Part shown: piece by piece, positions 1-8,858 of the stretch | Numbering within the stretch: the first letter of the stretch is position 1 | How the letters are laid out: each line of letters starts with the position of its first letter | Source of the DNA: Pantoea sp. | GTDB lineage: Bacteria; Pseudomonadota; Gammaproteobacteria; Enterobacterales; Enterobacteriaceae | NCBI RefSeq assembly: GCF_028283705.1 | Contig: NZ_JAPWKD010000018.1 | Coordinates: 1 to 64,000 of the forward strand | Direction of reading: 5' to 3' | DNA: 64,000 nt | Made by a program: the position numbers and the translations under genes | Notes under the pieces: generated by a model | What the model saw: the letters and a program-made list of their open reading frames with translations, nothing else | What the model was told of the DNA's origin: nothing | Databases searched by the model: none

Positions 1-255
1 GAGGCAAATGCCGATAATCGGCAGGCGGCCACGTAATGTCTGCAACAGTTCAGGCATACAACCAGCATCTTTCGGTGCGCCCGGGCCAGGAGATAACATC
101 AGCACCGGGTTTTCCATCTGTTGCAAACGCTCAATCAGCAGTTCGGCGGGCAGATTGTTACGGTAGATCACCACGTTGTGGCCGAAGGTCCGCAGCTGAT
201 CAACGAGGTTGTAAGTAAAGGAGTCGATATTATCGAGCAGCAGGATGTCGGCCAT
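1..255 (-). CDS. trpD: Anthranilate synthase component II / TrpGD, N-terminal fragment (runs off window)
   Basis: This is the glutamine amidotransferase half of anthranilate synthase, which supplies ammonia to TrpE in tryptophan synthesis. Only the first 85 codons are visible. They show the class I amidotransferase start ([13 protein letters not shown]), the oxyanion-loop motif SPGPGAP, and end in GICL, so the nucleophilic Cys is residue 84. In enteric bacteria this domain is usually fused to the phosphoribosyltransferase TrpD; the window ends before that can be checked. The ATG overlaps the trpE stop by one base (TGATG), the classical arrangement for translational coupling of the two subunits. 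Confidence 0.95.
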   Translation of the reverse strand, partial: MADILLLDNIDSFTYNLVDQLRTFGHNVVIYRNNLPAELLIERLQQMENPVLMLSPGPGAPKDAGCMPELLQTLRGRLPIIGICL

Positions 256-1817
256 CAGAAAATCTCCTTGCAATGATGGGCGGTGGCAATGGCGCGCAAC
301 ACGGCGCGGGCTTTATTACGGCTTTCGTCGGCTTCCGCCTGGGGTTGCGAATCCAGCACCACACCGGCTCCGGCCTGCACGGTGGCAACACCATCCTCTA
401 CCCATGCCGAACGGATAACGATGCAGGTGTCGAGATCGCCATGCGCGGTGAAGTAACCCACTGCACCGCCGTAGCTGCCGCGGCGGGTGCCTTCGGCATT
501 GGCAATCAGTTGCATGGCGCGCACTTTGGGTGCGCCGCTCAGGGTGCCCATATTCATCACGGCACGATAAGCGTGCAGCACGTCAAGATCATGACGCAGC
601 GTACCGACTACGCGTGAGACCAGGTGCATCACAAAGGTGTAGCGGTCAACGCTGGTCAGGTCGGCCACATAACGGCTGCCAGGTACGCAGATGCGCGCCA
701 GATCGTTACGCGCCAGATCCACCAGCATCAAATGCTCGGCCAGCTCTTTATGGTCGGTACGCATTTCCAGTTCGATACGGCTATCCAGATCGCGATCCAG
801 CGAGCCATCAGCATGACGGCCGCGCGGGCGGGTACCGGCAATCGGATAGATTTCAATCTGGCGGCTGGTGGCGTCGTATTTCAGCGAACTTTCCGGCGAG
901 GCACCAAACAGCGCGAAATCCTGGTCCTGCATAAAGAACATATACGGGCTGGGGTTGCTGTTCTTCAGTGTGTCATAAGCGGCCAGCGGTGACGGGCACG
1001 GCAGTGAGAAACGGCGTGATGGCACCACCTGGAAAATTTCGCCAATGCGAATGGCTTCCTGCATCTCTCTGACGACGTTGCAGTAAACCTCGTCGCTTTG
1101 GTTGGTGCTTAACACCATATGTTCCACTGTCTGCACCGGCAGAGCAGGGGCGGCCTGCGTCATCTGCCCGCGTAATTGTTCGATACGGCTCTGCAGACGC
1201 TGGAACTCACTGGTGGACGGACAGAACAGGCTGGCCTGCAGACGGGCGCTGCGTTCCTGATGGTCAATCACCAGCAGGGTCTCAGCCAGATAGAAGCAAT
1301 AGTCGGGGCAGCGCTGGTCATTCTGCAATTCAGGCAGATCTTCAAATCCTGCCACCAGGTCGTAAGCAAACAAACCACCAAGGAACATGGCTTCACGTTC
1401 TTCCACCGGGCTTTGCACCAGCTGGGGGATCAGGCGCAGCGCATCAAACACCGACAACGCTTTCAGGCGGGAATCTTCATCCTGCAAGTCTCGCGGCTGT
1501 GGGAAGTGCAGCTCACGGCCATCCGGGCGCACCGCAATGCGCACCGTCTGTGGCAGCGCTTCATCCAGCAGCGCCAGCAGCGCCCGGCCATTTTCCGACA
1601 GTGCCTGAATAGTGACCACGTTGCCCAGTGCGCTAATACGCAGAGCGCTATCAACGATTAACAGGCTTTTCAGGTTACGTTTACTGTCGATATCAGCGGA
1701 TTCGAGCAGCAAGGTTGCCGGACGTGCGCCGCATAATTGATGAAACACTGCGGCCGGATCTTCGCGATAGGGCGCGGTGCCGGTAATCAACTTCAATGTA
1801 GGTTTCGCATTTGGCAT
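255..1817 (-). CDS. trpE: Anthranilate synthase component I
   Basis: TrpE converts chorismate plus ammonia (from TrpG) to anthranilate, the first committed step of tryptophan synthesis. The protein is 520 residues, the same as E. coli TrpE. The N-terminal motif [11 protein letters not shown] is the known tryptophan feedback-binding segment. The C-terminal chorismate-binding domain carries [24 protein letters not shown] and GAPKVRAM, all typical of the family. It is the first structural gene of the trp operon, preceded by the leader and attenuator and overlapping the next gene by one base. Confidence 0.98.
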   Translation of the reverse strand: MPNAKPTLKLITGTAPYREDPAAVFHQLCGARPATLLLESADIDSKRNLKSLLIVDSALRISALGNVVTIQALSENGRALLALLDEALPQTVRIAVRPDGRELHFPQPRDLQDEDSRLKALSVFDALRLIPQLVQSPVEEREAMFLGGLFAYDLVAGFEDLPELQNDQRCPDYCFYLAETLLVIDHQERSARLQASLFCPSTSEFQRLQSRIEQLRGQMTQAAPALPVQTVEHMVLSTNQSDEVYCNVVREMQEAIRIGEIFQVVPSRRFSLPCPSPLAAYDTLKNSNPSPYMFFMQDQDFALFGASPESSLKYDATSRQIEIYPIAGTRPRGRHADGSLDRDLDSRIELEMRTDHKELAEHLMLVDLARNDLARICVPGSRYVADLTSVDRYTFVMHLVSRVVGTLRHDLDVLHAYRAVMNMGTLSGAPKVRAMQLIANAEGTRRGSYGGAVGYFTAHGDLDTCIVIRSAWVEDGVATVQAGAGVVLDSQPQAEADESRNKARAVLRAIATAHHCKEIF

Positions 1818-1840
1818 GATGATTTCTCTGAATTTAGCTC

Positions 1841-1867
1841 AAAAAAAAGCCCGCTCGGTGGCGGGCT
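1841..1867 (-). terminator. trp attenuator terminator hairpin
   Basis: On the minus strand a GC-rich hairpin (AGCCCGC, short loop, GCGGGCT) is followed by eight T residues, 23 bases before the trpE start. It corresponds to the 3:4 terminator of the enteric trp attenuator. The ACGGGC segment inside the leader ORF can pair with the left arm to form the competing antiterminator. Confidence 0.93.
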
Positions 1868-1885
1868 CAGGTATCTGCACAGCGT

Positions 1886-1969
1886 TTACGCAAGTTGTGC
1901 ACGACGACGTCGCCCGTGTTCGGGAACATCGCGCCACCAACCATTTGAATGCGTATGAACAACAGCCAT
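1886..1969 (-). CDS. trpL: trp operon leader peptide (extended, 27 aa)
   Basis: This short ORF reads MAVVHTHSNGWWRDVPEHGR and ends in RRRAQLA. The tandem Trp codons at residues 11-12 are the hallmark of trp attenuation: ribosome stalling there at low charged tRNA-Trp favours the antiterminator. The E. coli leader stops two residues after WWR (14 aa). Here no stop is present at that point and the frame runs 13 codons further, across the ACGGGC segment 2, to a TAA. The position of the Trp codons relative to the start is conserved. The ATG is the only in-frame start just downstream of the promoter. Confidence 0.85.
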   Translation of the reverse strand: MAVVHTHSNGWWRDVPEHGRRRRAQLA

Positions 1970-1998
1970 GATTAAATACCCGTTACGTGTGAACTTGT

Positions 1999-2032
1999 GT
2001 ACTAGTTAACTGGTTCGGCTGAAAAAAGTCAA
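1999..2032 (-). promoter_or_regulatory. trp promoter with TrpR-type operator
   Basis: On the minus strand there is TTGACT (-35, 2027-2032), a 17-base spacer and TTAACT (-10, 2004-2009). A near-palindrome GAACCAGTTAACTAGTAC (1999-2016) overlaps the -10. It closely matches the E. coli trp operator core CTAGTTAACTAG, so TrpR repression is inferred. Confidence 0.9.
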
Positions 2033-2099
2033 TACCCTTTTTCAGTTCAGGGCAAAATCGTTATCATGCCTGCCGGTTCATGCAGTTGCTGGAGTTATC

Positions 2100-2984
2100 T
2101 TGACGGACATCCCCCGTTTTCCCCTTTACGATTTACACAGCCATACCCTGGCTTCCGATGGCGTGCTCACCCCGACGGCGCTGGTGCAGCGCGCGGCTGA
2201 AATGCGTGTCGGTGTGCTCGCCATTACCGATCACGACACCGTTGCTGGCGTGGCGGAAGCACAATCGACGGTGCTGGAGCAGGCGCTACCGCTTAAGGTT
2301 GTGGCCGGACTGGAAGCTTCAACATTGTGGGAGAATCATGAAATCCACATCGTTGGGCTGCATGTGGATTGCCAGCATCCGCAGCTGACGCAATTTCTGG
2401 CGCAACAACATCAATGCAGGGTTGAACGGGCGCTGCTGATTGCCGAGCGTCTGGAGCGTGCACGCATTCCTGACGCACTGGCAGGAGCGCAACGACTGGC
2501 GCAGGGTGGGGTGATTACCCGTGGTCATTTTGCCCGCTATTTAGTGGAAATCGGTAAAGCGGACAACCTGGCCCAGGTGTTTAAGAATTATCTGGCACGC
2601 GGTAAAACCGGTTATGTGCCGCCACAATGGTGTACAATTAAACAAGCCATTGATGCAATTCATGATTCCGGTGGCTATGCCGTGCTGGCTCACCCGGGGC
2701 GTTATGGTCTATCCGGCAAATGGCTGAGACGACTGATCGCCCATTTCGCAGAGGTGGGCGGTGACGCGATGGAAGTGGCGCAATGCCAGCAGGCACCTAA
2801 TGAACGCAGTCAGCTGGCAACCTATGCCCGCGATCATCAACTGGCGGCGTCGCAGGGATCTGATTTTCACCAACCCTGTCCGTGGATCGAGTTGGGGCGT
2901 AAGTTGTGGTTACCCGGCGGTGTCGAACCGATCTGGGAACGTTTTCCTGCACTTGCGCCTGATTTGGTTCCAGCAGACAGGTGA
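2100..2984 (+). CDS. rnm: PHP-domain 5'-3' exoribonuclease RNase AM
   Basis: This is the YciV/TrpH-type PHP phosphoesterase. The E. coli protein is a 5'-to-3' exonuclease (RNase AM) that matures rRNA 5' ends and also removes phosphate from 3',5'-nucleotides. Metal-binding motifs are clear: HSH at 13-15 within YDLHSHTLASDG, TDHDT at about 43-47, a later AHPGRYG, and a C-terminal GSDFHQP. The length of 294 aa fits the family. The start is a TTG with GGAG seven bases upstream; no ATG near it gives the conserved YDLHSHT context. It is divergent from trp, as in E. coli, and followed 12 bases later by yciO. Confidence 0.93.
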   Translation: MTDIPRFPLYDLHSHTLASDGVLTPTALVQRAAEMRVGVLAITDHDTVAGVAEAQSTVLEQALPLKVVAGLEASTLWENHEIHIVGLHVDCQHPQLTQFLAQQHQCRVERALLIAERLERARIPDALAGAQRLAQGGVITRGHFARYLVEIGKADNLAQVFKNYLARGKTGYVPPQWCTIKQAIDAIHDSGGYAVLAHPGRYGLSGKWLRRLIAHFAEVGGDAMEVAQCQQAPNERSQLATYARDHQLAASQGSDFHQPCPWIELGRKLWLPGGVEPIWERFPALAPDLVPADR

Positions 2985-2996
2985 TATGAGGTTTTT

Positions 2997-3617
2997 ATGA
3001 GTCAACTGTTCCATATTCACCCGGATAATCCGCAGCCACGTCTGGTCAACCAGGCGGTTGACTATCTGAATAAAGGCGGGGTTATTGTTTATCCGACCGA
3101 TTCCGGTTATGCGCTGGGTTGCCGTCTCGAAGAGAAAAATGCCATGGAGCGCATCTGCCGTATCCGACAGCTGGATGGGCACCACAATTTCACCCTGATG
3201 TGCCGTGATCTGTCAGAACTCTCGACGTATTCGCAGGTGGATAACTCGGCGTTTCGTATCATCAAAAATAATACGCCCGGTAATTACACCTTTATTTTGA
3301 AAGCCACCAAAGAAGTGCCACGTCGCTTGATGAACGATAAACGTAAGACCATTGGTTTGCGTGTGCCTTCAAACCCGGTGGCGCTGGCGCTGCTGGAGGC
3401 ACTCAATGAGCCGATGATGTCGACCTCGCTGATGCTGCCGGGTAATGACTTTACCGAATCCGACCCGGAAGAGATCCAGCACAACATCGGTAAACTGGTC
3501 GATCTGATCATTGATGGCGGAACGCTGGGACAACAGCCGACCACGGTGGTCGATCTCACCAGCGATGCTCCAGTCATTGTGCGTGAAGGCGTCGGCGATA
3601 TTCGCCCTTTCCTGTAA
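2997..3617 (+). CDS. yciO: YciO, YrdC/Sua5-family protein
   Basis: The 206-residue product matches the length and layout of E. coli YciO, a paralogue of the L-threonylcarbamoyladenylate synthase TsaC (YrdC/Sua5). The family fold is shown by GGVIVYPTDSGYALGC near residues 28-43, PGNYTFILKAT, and KTIGLRVPSNPVA. YrdC-family proteins bind ATP, threonine and RNA; the exact role of YciO is not settled. It is in an apparent operon with rnm. Its TAA abuts the stop of the convergent downstream gene with no intervening base. Confidence 0.93.
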   Translation: MSQLFHIHPDNPQPRLVNQAVDYLNKGGVIVYPTDSGYALGCRLEEKNAMERICRIRQLDGHHNFTLMCRDLSELSTYSQVDNSAFRIIKNNTPGNYTFILKATKEVPRRLMNDKRKTIGLRVPSNPVALALLEALNEPMMSTSLMLPGNDFTESDPEEIQHNIGKLVDLIIDGGTLGQQPTTVVDLTSDAPVIVREGVGDIRPFL

Positions 3618-4274
3618 TTATGCGTGGTCAGGCGTCGTCTCCGGCGTCTGGCCAATATTGGTTTCCAGCCAGGTTCTGAATTCGCCATACGGAATATAGA
3701 GCGACACATCTTTCAGGACCGTTTTACCACTGCGCACATTATCGATTTCATGGCTATATCCGACAATAACGCCAGCCATAGTCTGGTCTGCATTATATAC
3801 CGCACCTCCTGACATTCCCTGAACCACGCCAGCATTTGTCGCCATCGCCACGCAGGGTTTTTTATTCCAGTGATTATTGATTGCGGTACGCGCTAAATTC
3901 ACACCATTTGATTCAACGGGCATGGCAGAAATAAAGCTGTAACCGTACATCTTAATCGGCTCGCCAATGGCACTTTTGCGGAATTTAACCAACGTCTTAG
4001 GATCGTTCTTGTGATAAATAATGGCAACATCACAATAGGGATGATACGCCTTTACACGCTGCACGGCAGTGGTGGCCACGTGAGCTGCCGTCAGGCTGTA
4101 TTCTGGCGTTAAGGGGATGGTTGTGCCGAGGACACCTAAACCCAGTACAGTCGGGATGCCGGTCACGCTCATATCAACGTGTTGCAGCGCCGCACGACTA
4201 TACTCAGTATGGCCCACGGAACAACCGCTCAGTGCCAGCGACGCGAGCGCAGGCCAAAGCAGAGAAGTTCTCAT
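3618..4274 (-). CDS. Lipoprotein with trypsin-like serine protease domain
   Basis: The 218-residue product begins with a lipoprotein signal whose lipobox LSGC gives lipidated Cys18. The mature part has a chymotrypsin-fold serine protease pattern: LTAAH (His65), CDVAI (Asp82) and GMSGGAV (Ser155). The His-Asp spacing of 17 residues is short, so the Asp assignment is tentative. Expected location is the periplasmic face of the inner or outer membrane. I recognise no named homologue. It lies convergent to yciO where E. coli has yciQ, with an AT-rich gap behind it, which suggests acquired DNA. An HtrA/Deg role is not supported, since no PDZ domain is present. Confidence 0.8.
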   Translation of the reverse strand: MRTSLLWPALASLALSGCSVGHTEYSRAALQHVDMSVTGIPTVLGLGVLGTTIPLTPEYSLTAAHVATTAVQRVKAYHPYCDVAIIYHKNDPKTLVKFRKSAIGEPIKMYGYSFISAMPVESNGVNLARTAINNHWNKKPCVAMATNAGVVQGMSGGAVYNADQTMAGVIVGYSHEIDNVRSGKTVLKDVSLYIPYGEFRTWLETNIGQTPETTPDHA

Positions 4275-5097
4275 GATAGTGATCTTTATTCAGGCATGCC
4301 GGTAAAATCCCTGGTGAAGATTTTTGGCATGCAAGTTTAATTCGTACCTGAATGAATTAACGCAACAACTCCCGCGCGCGCCGGTTTATATTATCAATGA
4401 AATTGCACGATGATCGTTAACAAAATGTTAGGAAATAGAATCTAAATTGTCATGGCAATGTTTTTATTATCACGATACATCGGATTTCAGGTTCAAATTT
4501 TACACAGTTTTTTATTCAGAACAATTCATCAATTTTAATTCATGGAAAATAATTCAGAAAATAGAGACTTAATCCAACGTGAAATATTAATAAGCTGATA
4601 ATTTTTTATTTGGCGATCTAATAAGTCTTAATTAACTCGCTTGGTCAGTTTTTTATGCTGTTTTGTCTATATATTTCAGTCTATGTATTGGTTATTATCT
4701 ATAAGTCTGGATGCCTCTGCTATCGGATCAGTCTTGAAAGCGGCTAATGTATCAGGTTGTTTAAGTGCTGCTCAGTTGTAGAAGAAATAACGCATTTTAA
4801 AATAACAAAAATTCAGGGGCTTGAGTTGCGGCAGGGAAGGTATGGTGGGTGCGATCTATCAGTAAGACGAATGTATGGGGTTTGCTGATAAAACAGACAG
4901 GCATGGCTGCGGCCATTATTATCGGCAGTAAAGGAAAAGGTGTTAACGCTGCTATGCTTAGTGTAAAATCGCGGGCCGCCTGCCGACCTGACAGCTGATG
5001 TCGCGCGGGTGATACAGATTCCGATACGGGAACTGGTAATCCCTGTATCTGTACCTTCTTACCACGACGCCTGGGAAGGCGACAACGAGGCAGCTCA
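4275..5097 (+). other. AT-rich intergenic region with structured rluB leader
   Basis: These 823 bases hold no credible gene. The stretch from about 4330 to 4800 is markedly AT-rich compared with its flanks. A possible rluB promoter lies at 4942-4969 (GTTAAC, 16 bases, TAAAAT). The leader that follows has competing hairpins: GATACAG (5011-5017) can pair with CTGTATC (5043-5049), while ATACGGGA (5024-5031) can pair with TCCCTGTAT (5040-5048). A further small hairpin, CGCC/GGCG, lies at about 5068-5081, just before the rluB ribosome-binding region. Confidence 0.5.
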
Positions 5098-5970
5098 ATG
5101 AGCGAAAAACTACAGAAAGTATTAGCGCGTGCCGGTCATGGTTCGCGCCGCGAAATCGAAACAATGATTTCTGCCGGACGCGTCAGCGTTGATGGCAAAC
5201 TGGCGACGCTGGGCGATCGCATCGAAAATGATAAATCCCTGAAAATCCGTATTGATGGCCATGTGGTTTCCATCGCTGAATCCACCACGGAAGTGTGTCG
5301 GGTGCTGGCGTATTACAAACCCGAAGGTGAACTCTGCACCCGTAACGATCCGGAAGGGCGTCCGACGGTGTTTGACCGCCTGCCTCGCCTGCGTGGATCG
5401 CGCTGGATTGCCGTTGGTCGCCTGGATGTGAATACCTGTGGCCTGTTGCTGTTTACCACCGATGGTGAACTGGCGAATCGCCTGATGCACCCGAGCCGTG
5501 AAGTTGAACGTGAATACGCGGTACGCGTGTTCGGTGAAGTTGGCGATGATAAAATTCGCCAGCTGAGCAAAGGCGTGCAGCTGGAAGACGGCCCTGCGGC
5601 ATTCAAAACGCTGCGTTTCGCGGGTGGCGAAGGTATCAACCAATGGTACAACGTGACGCTGACCGAAGGCCGTAACCGTGAAGTCCGTCGTTTATGGGAA
5701 GCGGTTGGCGTGCAGGTGAGCCGTCTGATGCGTGTGCGTTATGGTGATATTCAACTGCCTAAAGGCCTGCCACGTGGTGGCTGGATGGAGCTGGAATTAC
5801 CGGCGGTAAACTATCTGCGTACCCTGGTTGAGATGCCGGAAGAGACGGTGACCAAAGTGGCGGTGGAGAAAGATCGTCGCCGCACGAAAGCGAACCAGAT
5901 TCGCCGTGCAGTGAAACGTCACAGCCAGGTCAGTAACTCGCCCCGTCGCAGCAGTAAGCGCGGTTCCTGA
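5098..5970 (+). CDS. rluB: 23S rRNA pseudouridine(2605) synthase
   Basis: RluB isomerises U2605 of 23S rRNA to pseudouridine. The 290-residue protein has an N-terminal S4 RNA-binding domain ([18 protein letters not shown], residues 2-60) and an RsuA-type catalytic domain with [12 protein letters not shown]; the catalytic Asp is residue 110, as in E. coli RluB. The C-terminus (from about 255) is a basic, probably disordered tail, also typical of RluB. It is monocistronic, between the AT-rich leader and a strong terminator shared with convergent btuR. Confidence 0.96.
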   Translation: MSEKLQKVLARAGHGSRREIETMISAGRVSVDGKLATLGDRIENDKSLKIRIDGHVVSIAESTTEVCRVLAYYKPEGELCTRNDPEGRPTVFDRLPRLRGSRWIAVGRLDVNTCGLLLFTTDGELANRLMHPSREVEREYAVRVFGEVGDDKIRQLSKGVQLEDGPAAFKTLRFAGGEGINQWYNVTLTEGRNREVRRLWEAVGVQVSRLMRVRYGDIQLPKGLPRGGWMELELPAVNYLRTLVEMPEETVTKVAVEKDRRRTKANQIRRAVKRHSQVSNSPRRSSKRGS

Positions 5971-5978
5971 GTTATCAT

Positions 5979-6009
5979 TGACGCCGCCTTTGCGGCGTCA
6001 ATTGTTTTT
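5979..6009 (+). terminator. rluB intrinsic terminator (convergent with btuR)
   Basis: TGACGCCGC and GCGGCGTCA form a strong hairpin at 5979-6000, followed by ATTGTTTTT. It lies in the gap between the convergent rluB and btuR genes. Confidence 0.85.
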
Positions 6010-6598
6010 ACCAGTCAATACCTTGCTGAGCCTGAATGCCGGCATCAAACGCGTGTTTTACCGGGCGCATCTCCGTCACGGTATCGGCCATCTCCAGTAA
6101 TGTACGGTGACAACCGCGGCCAGTAATGATTACCGTTTGCTCCAGCGGCCGCTCGATTAAAGCCGTCACCAATTCATCCAGATCCAGATAATCCATGCTG
6201 ACCATGTAGGTGATCTCATCAAGAATCACCAGATCCAACTGCGGATCAGCCAGCATGCGTCGCGCGTGTTGCCACACCTGCTGGCAGGCGGTGGTGTCGG
6301 TTGCCCGGTTCTGCGTTTCCCAGGTAAAGCCCGTTGCCATCACCTGGAATTCCACCCCATGCTGCTCCAGCAGATTACGTTCGCCGTTGGGCCATTCACC
6401 TTTAATAAACTGAATCGCCGCCACTTTTTTGCCATGGCCACAGGCGCGCAATGCGGTGCCAAATGCCGCGGTGGTTTTGCCTTTACCATTGCCGGTAAAC
6501 ACAATCAGAATGCCACGGGTTTCACTGGCTGCCGCGATACGTGCATCTACCTGTTCTTTTAAACGCTGCTGGCGTTGCTGATGACGTTGTTCACTCAT
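6008..6598 (-). CDS. btuR: Cob(I)yrinic acid a,c-diamide adenosyltransferase
   Basis: BtuR/CobO transfers the adenosyl group of ATP to cob(I)alamin or corrinoid precursors, giving coenzyme B12. The 196-residue protein has the P-loop GNGKGKTT at residues 36-43 and the family motifs VAAIQFIKGEWPNGE and LVILDEITYM. It overlaps the upstream yciK by four bases (ATGA), so the two are probably cotranscribed and translationally coupled, as in E. coli. No other cobalamin genes are present in the window; a salvage role is inferred. Confidence 0.96.
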   Translation of the reverse strand: MSEQRHQQRQQRLKEQVDARIAAASETRGILIVFTGNGKGKTTAAFGTALRACGHGKKVAAIQFIKGEWPNGERNLLEQHGVEFQVMATGFTWETQNRATDTTACQQVWQHARRMLADPQLDLVILDEITYMVSMDYLDLDELVTALIERPLEQTVIITGRGCHRTLLEMADTVTEMRPVKHAFDAGIQAQQGIDW

Positions 6599-7359
6599 GC
6601 GCTGGCTGGTCCGGGTTTGCGTCCTGGCTGCGCGTCAAAACTGATGCCGGTTTTTCGTCTGCTATCATCACCCATTAAATAAAGGTAGAGCGGCATCAAA
6701 TCAGTCGGAGTCTTCAGTAGGCTGGCATCTTCATCCGGGAAGGCGCTGGCGCGCATTTTGGTGCGAGTACCGCCTGGATTGATGCAATTCACCCGTAAAT
6801 GGCGATTTTTATATTCATCAGCCAACACCTGCATCATGCCTTCGGTGGCAAATTTTGACACGGCATAAGCTCCCCAACCCGCACGGCCCACCCGGCCTAC
6901 GCTTGAGGTGGTGAAGATCAGAGAGCCGGCATCGGATTCCAGCAGCAATGGCAGCAGGGCCTGGGTGAGAAAAAAGGTGGCATCGAGGTTAATTTGCATT
7001 ACCTGACGCCAGATATGCGGCTCCAGTTCGGCAAGCGGCACAATTTCACCGAGAATGCCGGCGTTATGTAGCACGCCATCCAGACGCGGTACTTGCTGGG
7101 CCAGCTGTTGTGCCAGTTGCTGGCAACTTTCTGGCGTGGCATGGGAGAAATCCAGTAGCAACGATGACGCGGGTTTTTTGTTGAGTCGATTGATTGCGAG
7201 TTCCGTTTGTTGCAGCGTATCGGGATTACGGCCTAACAGGATCACCTGCGCACCATAGCGCGCATAGGTTAATGCAGCTTCGCGGCCAATACCGTCAGAG
7301 GCGCCGGTGACCAGGATAATACGATTTTCAAGCAGATCGCTTTTCGGTTGATAATGCAC
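6595..7359 (-). CDS. yciK: YciK short-chain dehydrogenase/reductase
   Basis: This is a classical SDR oxidoreductase of 254 residues. It has the cofactor-binding TGASDGIG (18-25), the NAG motif (99-101), catalytic Ser152/153 and YxxxK (Tyr165, Lys169). E. coli YciK has the same length and the same position upstream of btuR. The physiological substrate is not known. It is divergent from sohB with a 177-base shared upstream region. Confidence 0.92.
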   Translation of the reverse strand: MHYQPKSDLLENRIILVTGASDGIGREAALTYARYGAQVILLGRNPDTLQQTELAINRLNKKPASSLLLDFSHATPESCQQLAQQLAQQVPRLDGVLHNAGILGEIVPLAELEPHIWRQVMQINLDATFFLTQALLPLLLESDAGSLIFTTSSVGRVGRAGWGAYAVSKFATEGMMQVLADEYKNRHLRVNCINPGGTRTKMRASAFPDEDASLLKTPTDLMPLYLYLMGDDSRRKTGISFDAQPGRKPGPASA

Positions 7360-7536
7360 AGCGATGTCCTTTGCACAGGTCAGAGGGTTTTTTTGGTTTT
7401 ATGCCTCAAATTGGCGTTCGGTGCAATCGCTCTACCGTGCATTCTGTGCCGCCTGCGGGCAATTCAGGCGACGAACGCGGGTAAAGCGGGTAAACTCAGC
7501 CTTTGTCTGTAATTCACTGTTTAATAAGGCGGCAGA

Positions 7537-8583
7537 ATGGATTTACTCTCCAGCTATGGATTATTTCTGGCCAAGGCCGTCACCGTGGTGGTGACGATCG
7601 CAGCTATTGTTCTGATTGTGCTCAATGCGGCGCTGCGTAAACGTCACAGCGGCGGTCAGCTGCGCTTAACCCATCTGGATGAAGACTACCGCCAGATGAA
7701 AGAAGATTTGCAGCTGGCGAAAATGAAGCCTCAGATGCAAAAAGTCTGGCTGAAACAGCATAAAAAAGAAGAGAAGCAGAAAGCAAAAACCGCCAAACGT
7801 AATGCCAAAGCCGGCGTAGCGGAAGCGGAAAAGCCGACGCTGTATGTGCTGGAATTTAAAGGCAGTATGGATGCCGGGGAAGTCAGCTCGCTGCGTGAAG
7901 AAATTTCTGCGGTGCTGGCGGTGGCCACACCGGGCGATGAAGTGCTGCTGAAGCTGGAAAGCCCCGGCGGGGTGGTGCACGGTTATGGCCTGGCGGCGTC
8001 GCAGCTGCAACGGCTCCGCGATGCGGGTCTGACGCTGACGGCGGCGGTGGATAAGGTGGCCGCCAGTGGCGGTTATATGATGGCGTGTGTAGCCGATCGC
8101 ATTGTCGCGGCACCGTTCTCGATCGTTGGTTCGATCGGGGTCGTGGCACAAATCCCCAACTTTAACCGTCTGCTGAAACGTAACGATATCGATGTCGAGC
8201 TGCATACCGCGGGTCAGTACAAACGTACCCTGACGCTGTTTGGCGAAAATACCGACGAAGGCCGGGAAAAGTTTCGCGAAGATCTGAACGAAACGCATCA
8301 GCTGTTTAAAGATTTTGTCCATCAGATGCGCCCGACGCTTGACCTGGAGAAGGTGGCGACCGGCGAGCATTGGTATGGTCGCCAGGCGCTTGACCTGGGG
8401 CTGGTTGACGAAATTGGCACCAGCGATGCGCTGATTATCCATCAGATGGACCGCTTTACTGTGCTCGGCGTGCACTATGCCCGCAAACGCAAAATGATCG
8501 ATCGCGTGACCCATAGCGCCAGCCTGGCAGCGGAGCGGGTAATTCTGAAAATGTGGCAGCGTGGTAATAAGCCGCTACTGTAA
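7537..8583 (+). CDS. sohB: Inner-membrane S49 peptidase SohB
   Basis: SohB is a signal-peptide-peptidase-A-like (S49) serine protease, originally found as a multicopy suppressor of htrA. The 348-residue protein has an N-terminal membrane segment (about 8-30), a charged coiled linker (45-95) and the peptidase domain. The Ser/Lys dyad is likely Ser177 in VAASGGYMMA and Lys229 in GQYKRTLT. The ESPGGVV and GSIGVV motifs are typical. It is monocistronic, with its own terminator shared with convergent yciN. Confidence 0.95.
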   Translation: MDLLSSYGLFLAKAVTVVVTIAAIVLIVLNAALRKRHSGGQLRLTHLDEDYRQMKEDLQLAKMKPQMQKVWLKQHKKEEKQKAKTAKRNAKAGVAEAEKPTLYVLEFKGSMDAGEVSSLREEISAVLAVATPGDEVLLKLESPGGVVHGYGLAASQLQRLRDAGLTLTAAVDKVAASGGYMMACVADRIVAAPFSIVGSIGVVAQIPNFNRLLKRNDIDVELHTAGQYKRTLTLFGENTDEGREKFREDLNETHQLFKDFVHQMRPTLDLEKVATGEHWYGRQALDLGLVDEIGTSDALIIHQMDRFTVLGVHYARKRKMIDRVTHSASLAAERVILKMWQRGNKPLL

Positions 8584-8587
8584 AACC

Positions 8588-8611
8588 ACCCGGCTCCGGC
8601 CGGGTTTTTTT
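8588..8611 (+). terminator. sohB terminator
   Basis: The hairpin ACCCGGC-CTCC-GGCCGGGT begins five bases after the sohB stop and is followed by seven T residues. Its tail reaches the stop codon of the convergent yciN. Confidence 0.9.
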
Positions 8612-8858
8612 ATTCCAGGTGATAGTGGGAAGAAAAGGTCAGCGCCAGGTATTTGAACACGTTAAATACGGCAGTGGTTTTGACAGTGGGTAAACCTTGT
8701 TCATCAAGAAAGAAGGGGCCGCGAAACACTAACACGTCCCCTTGCTGGATGACCTCATTGGCTTCCATACCGGCGAAATAATCATCGTGTTCTTTGATGA
8801 GCTGATTGGCTTTTTCCAGTAACACCTGGCGTGAAATGGATTCCGTAAATGCTGACAT
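8610..8858 (-). CDS. yciN: YciN family protein (DUF2498)
   Basis: This small soluble protein of 82 residues is nearly the same length as E. coli YciN (83) and holds the same place between sohB and topA. It has no signal peptide, membrane segment or catalytic motif that I can identify. The N-terminus is helical and the C-terminus beta-rich (DVLVFRGPFFLDE). GGAG lies seven bases upstream of the ATG. Function is unknown. Confidence 0.88.
   Translation of the reverse strand: MSAFTESISRQVLLEKANQLIKEHDDYFAGMEANEVIQQGDVLVFRGPFFLDEQGLPTVKTTAVFNVFKYLALTFSSHYHLE

Noticed and set aside
36-218. Plus-strand 60-codon ORF at the window start
   Set aside because: It is antisense to the clear TrpG domain coding sequence.
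7364-7594. Plus-strand 76-codon ORF overlapping the sohB start
   Set aside because: It covers the divergent yciK/sohB promoter region and part of sohB in another frame, with no family similarity.
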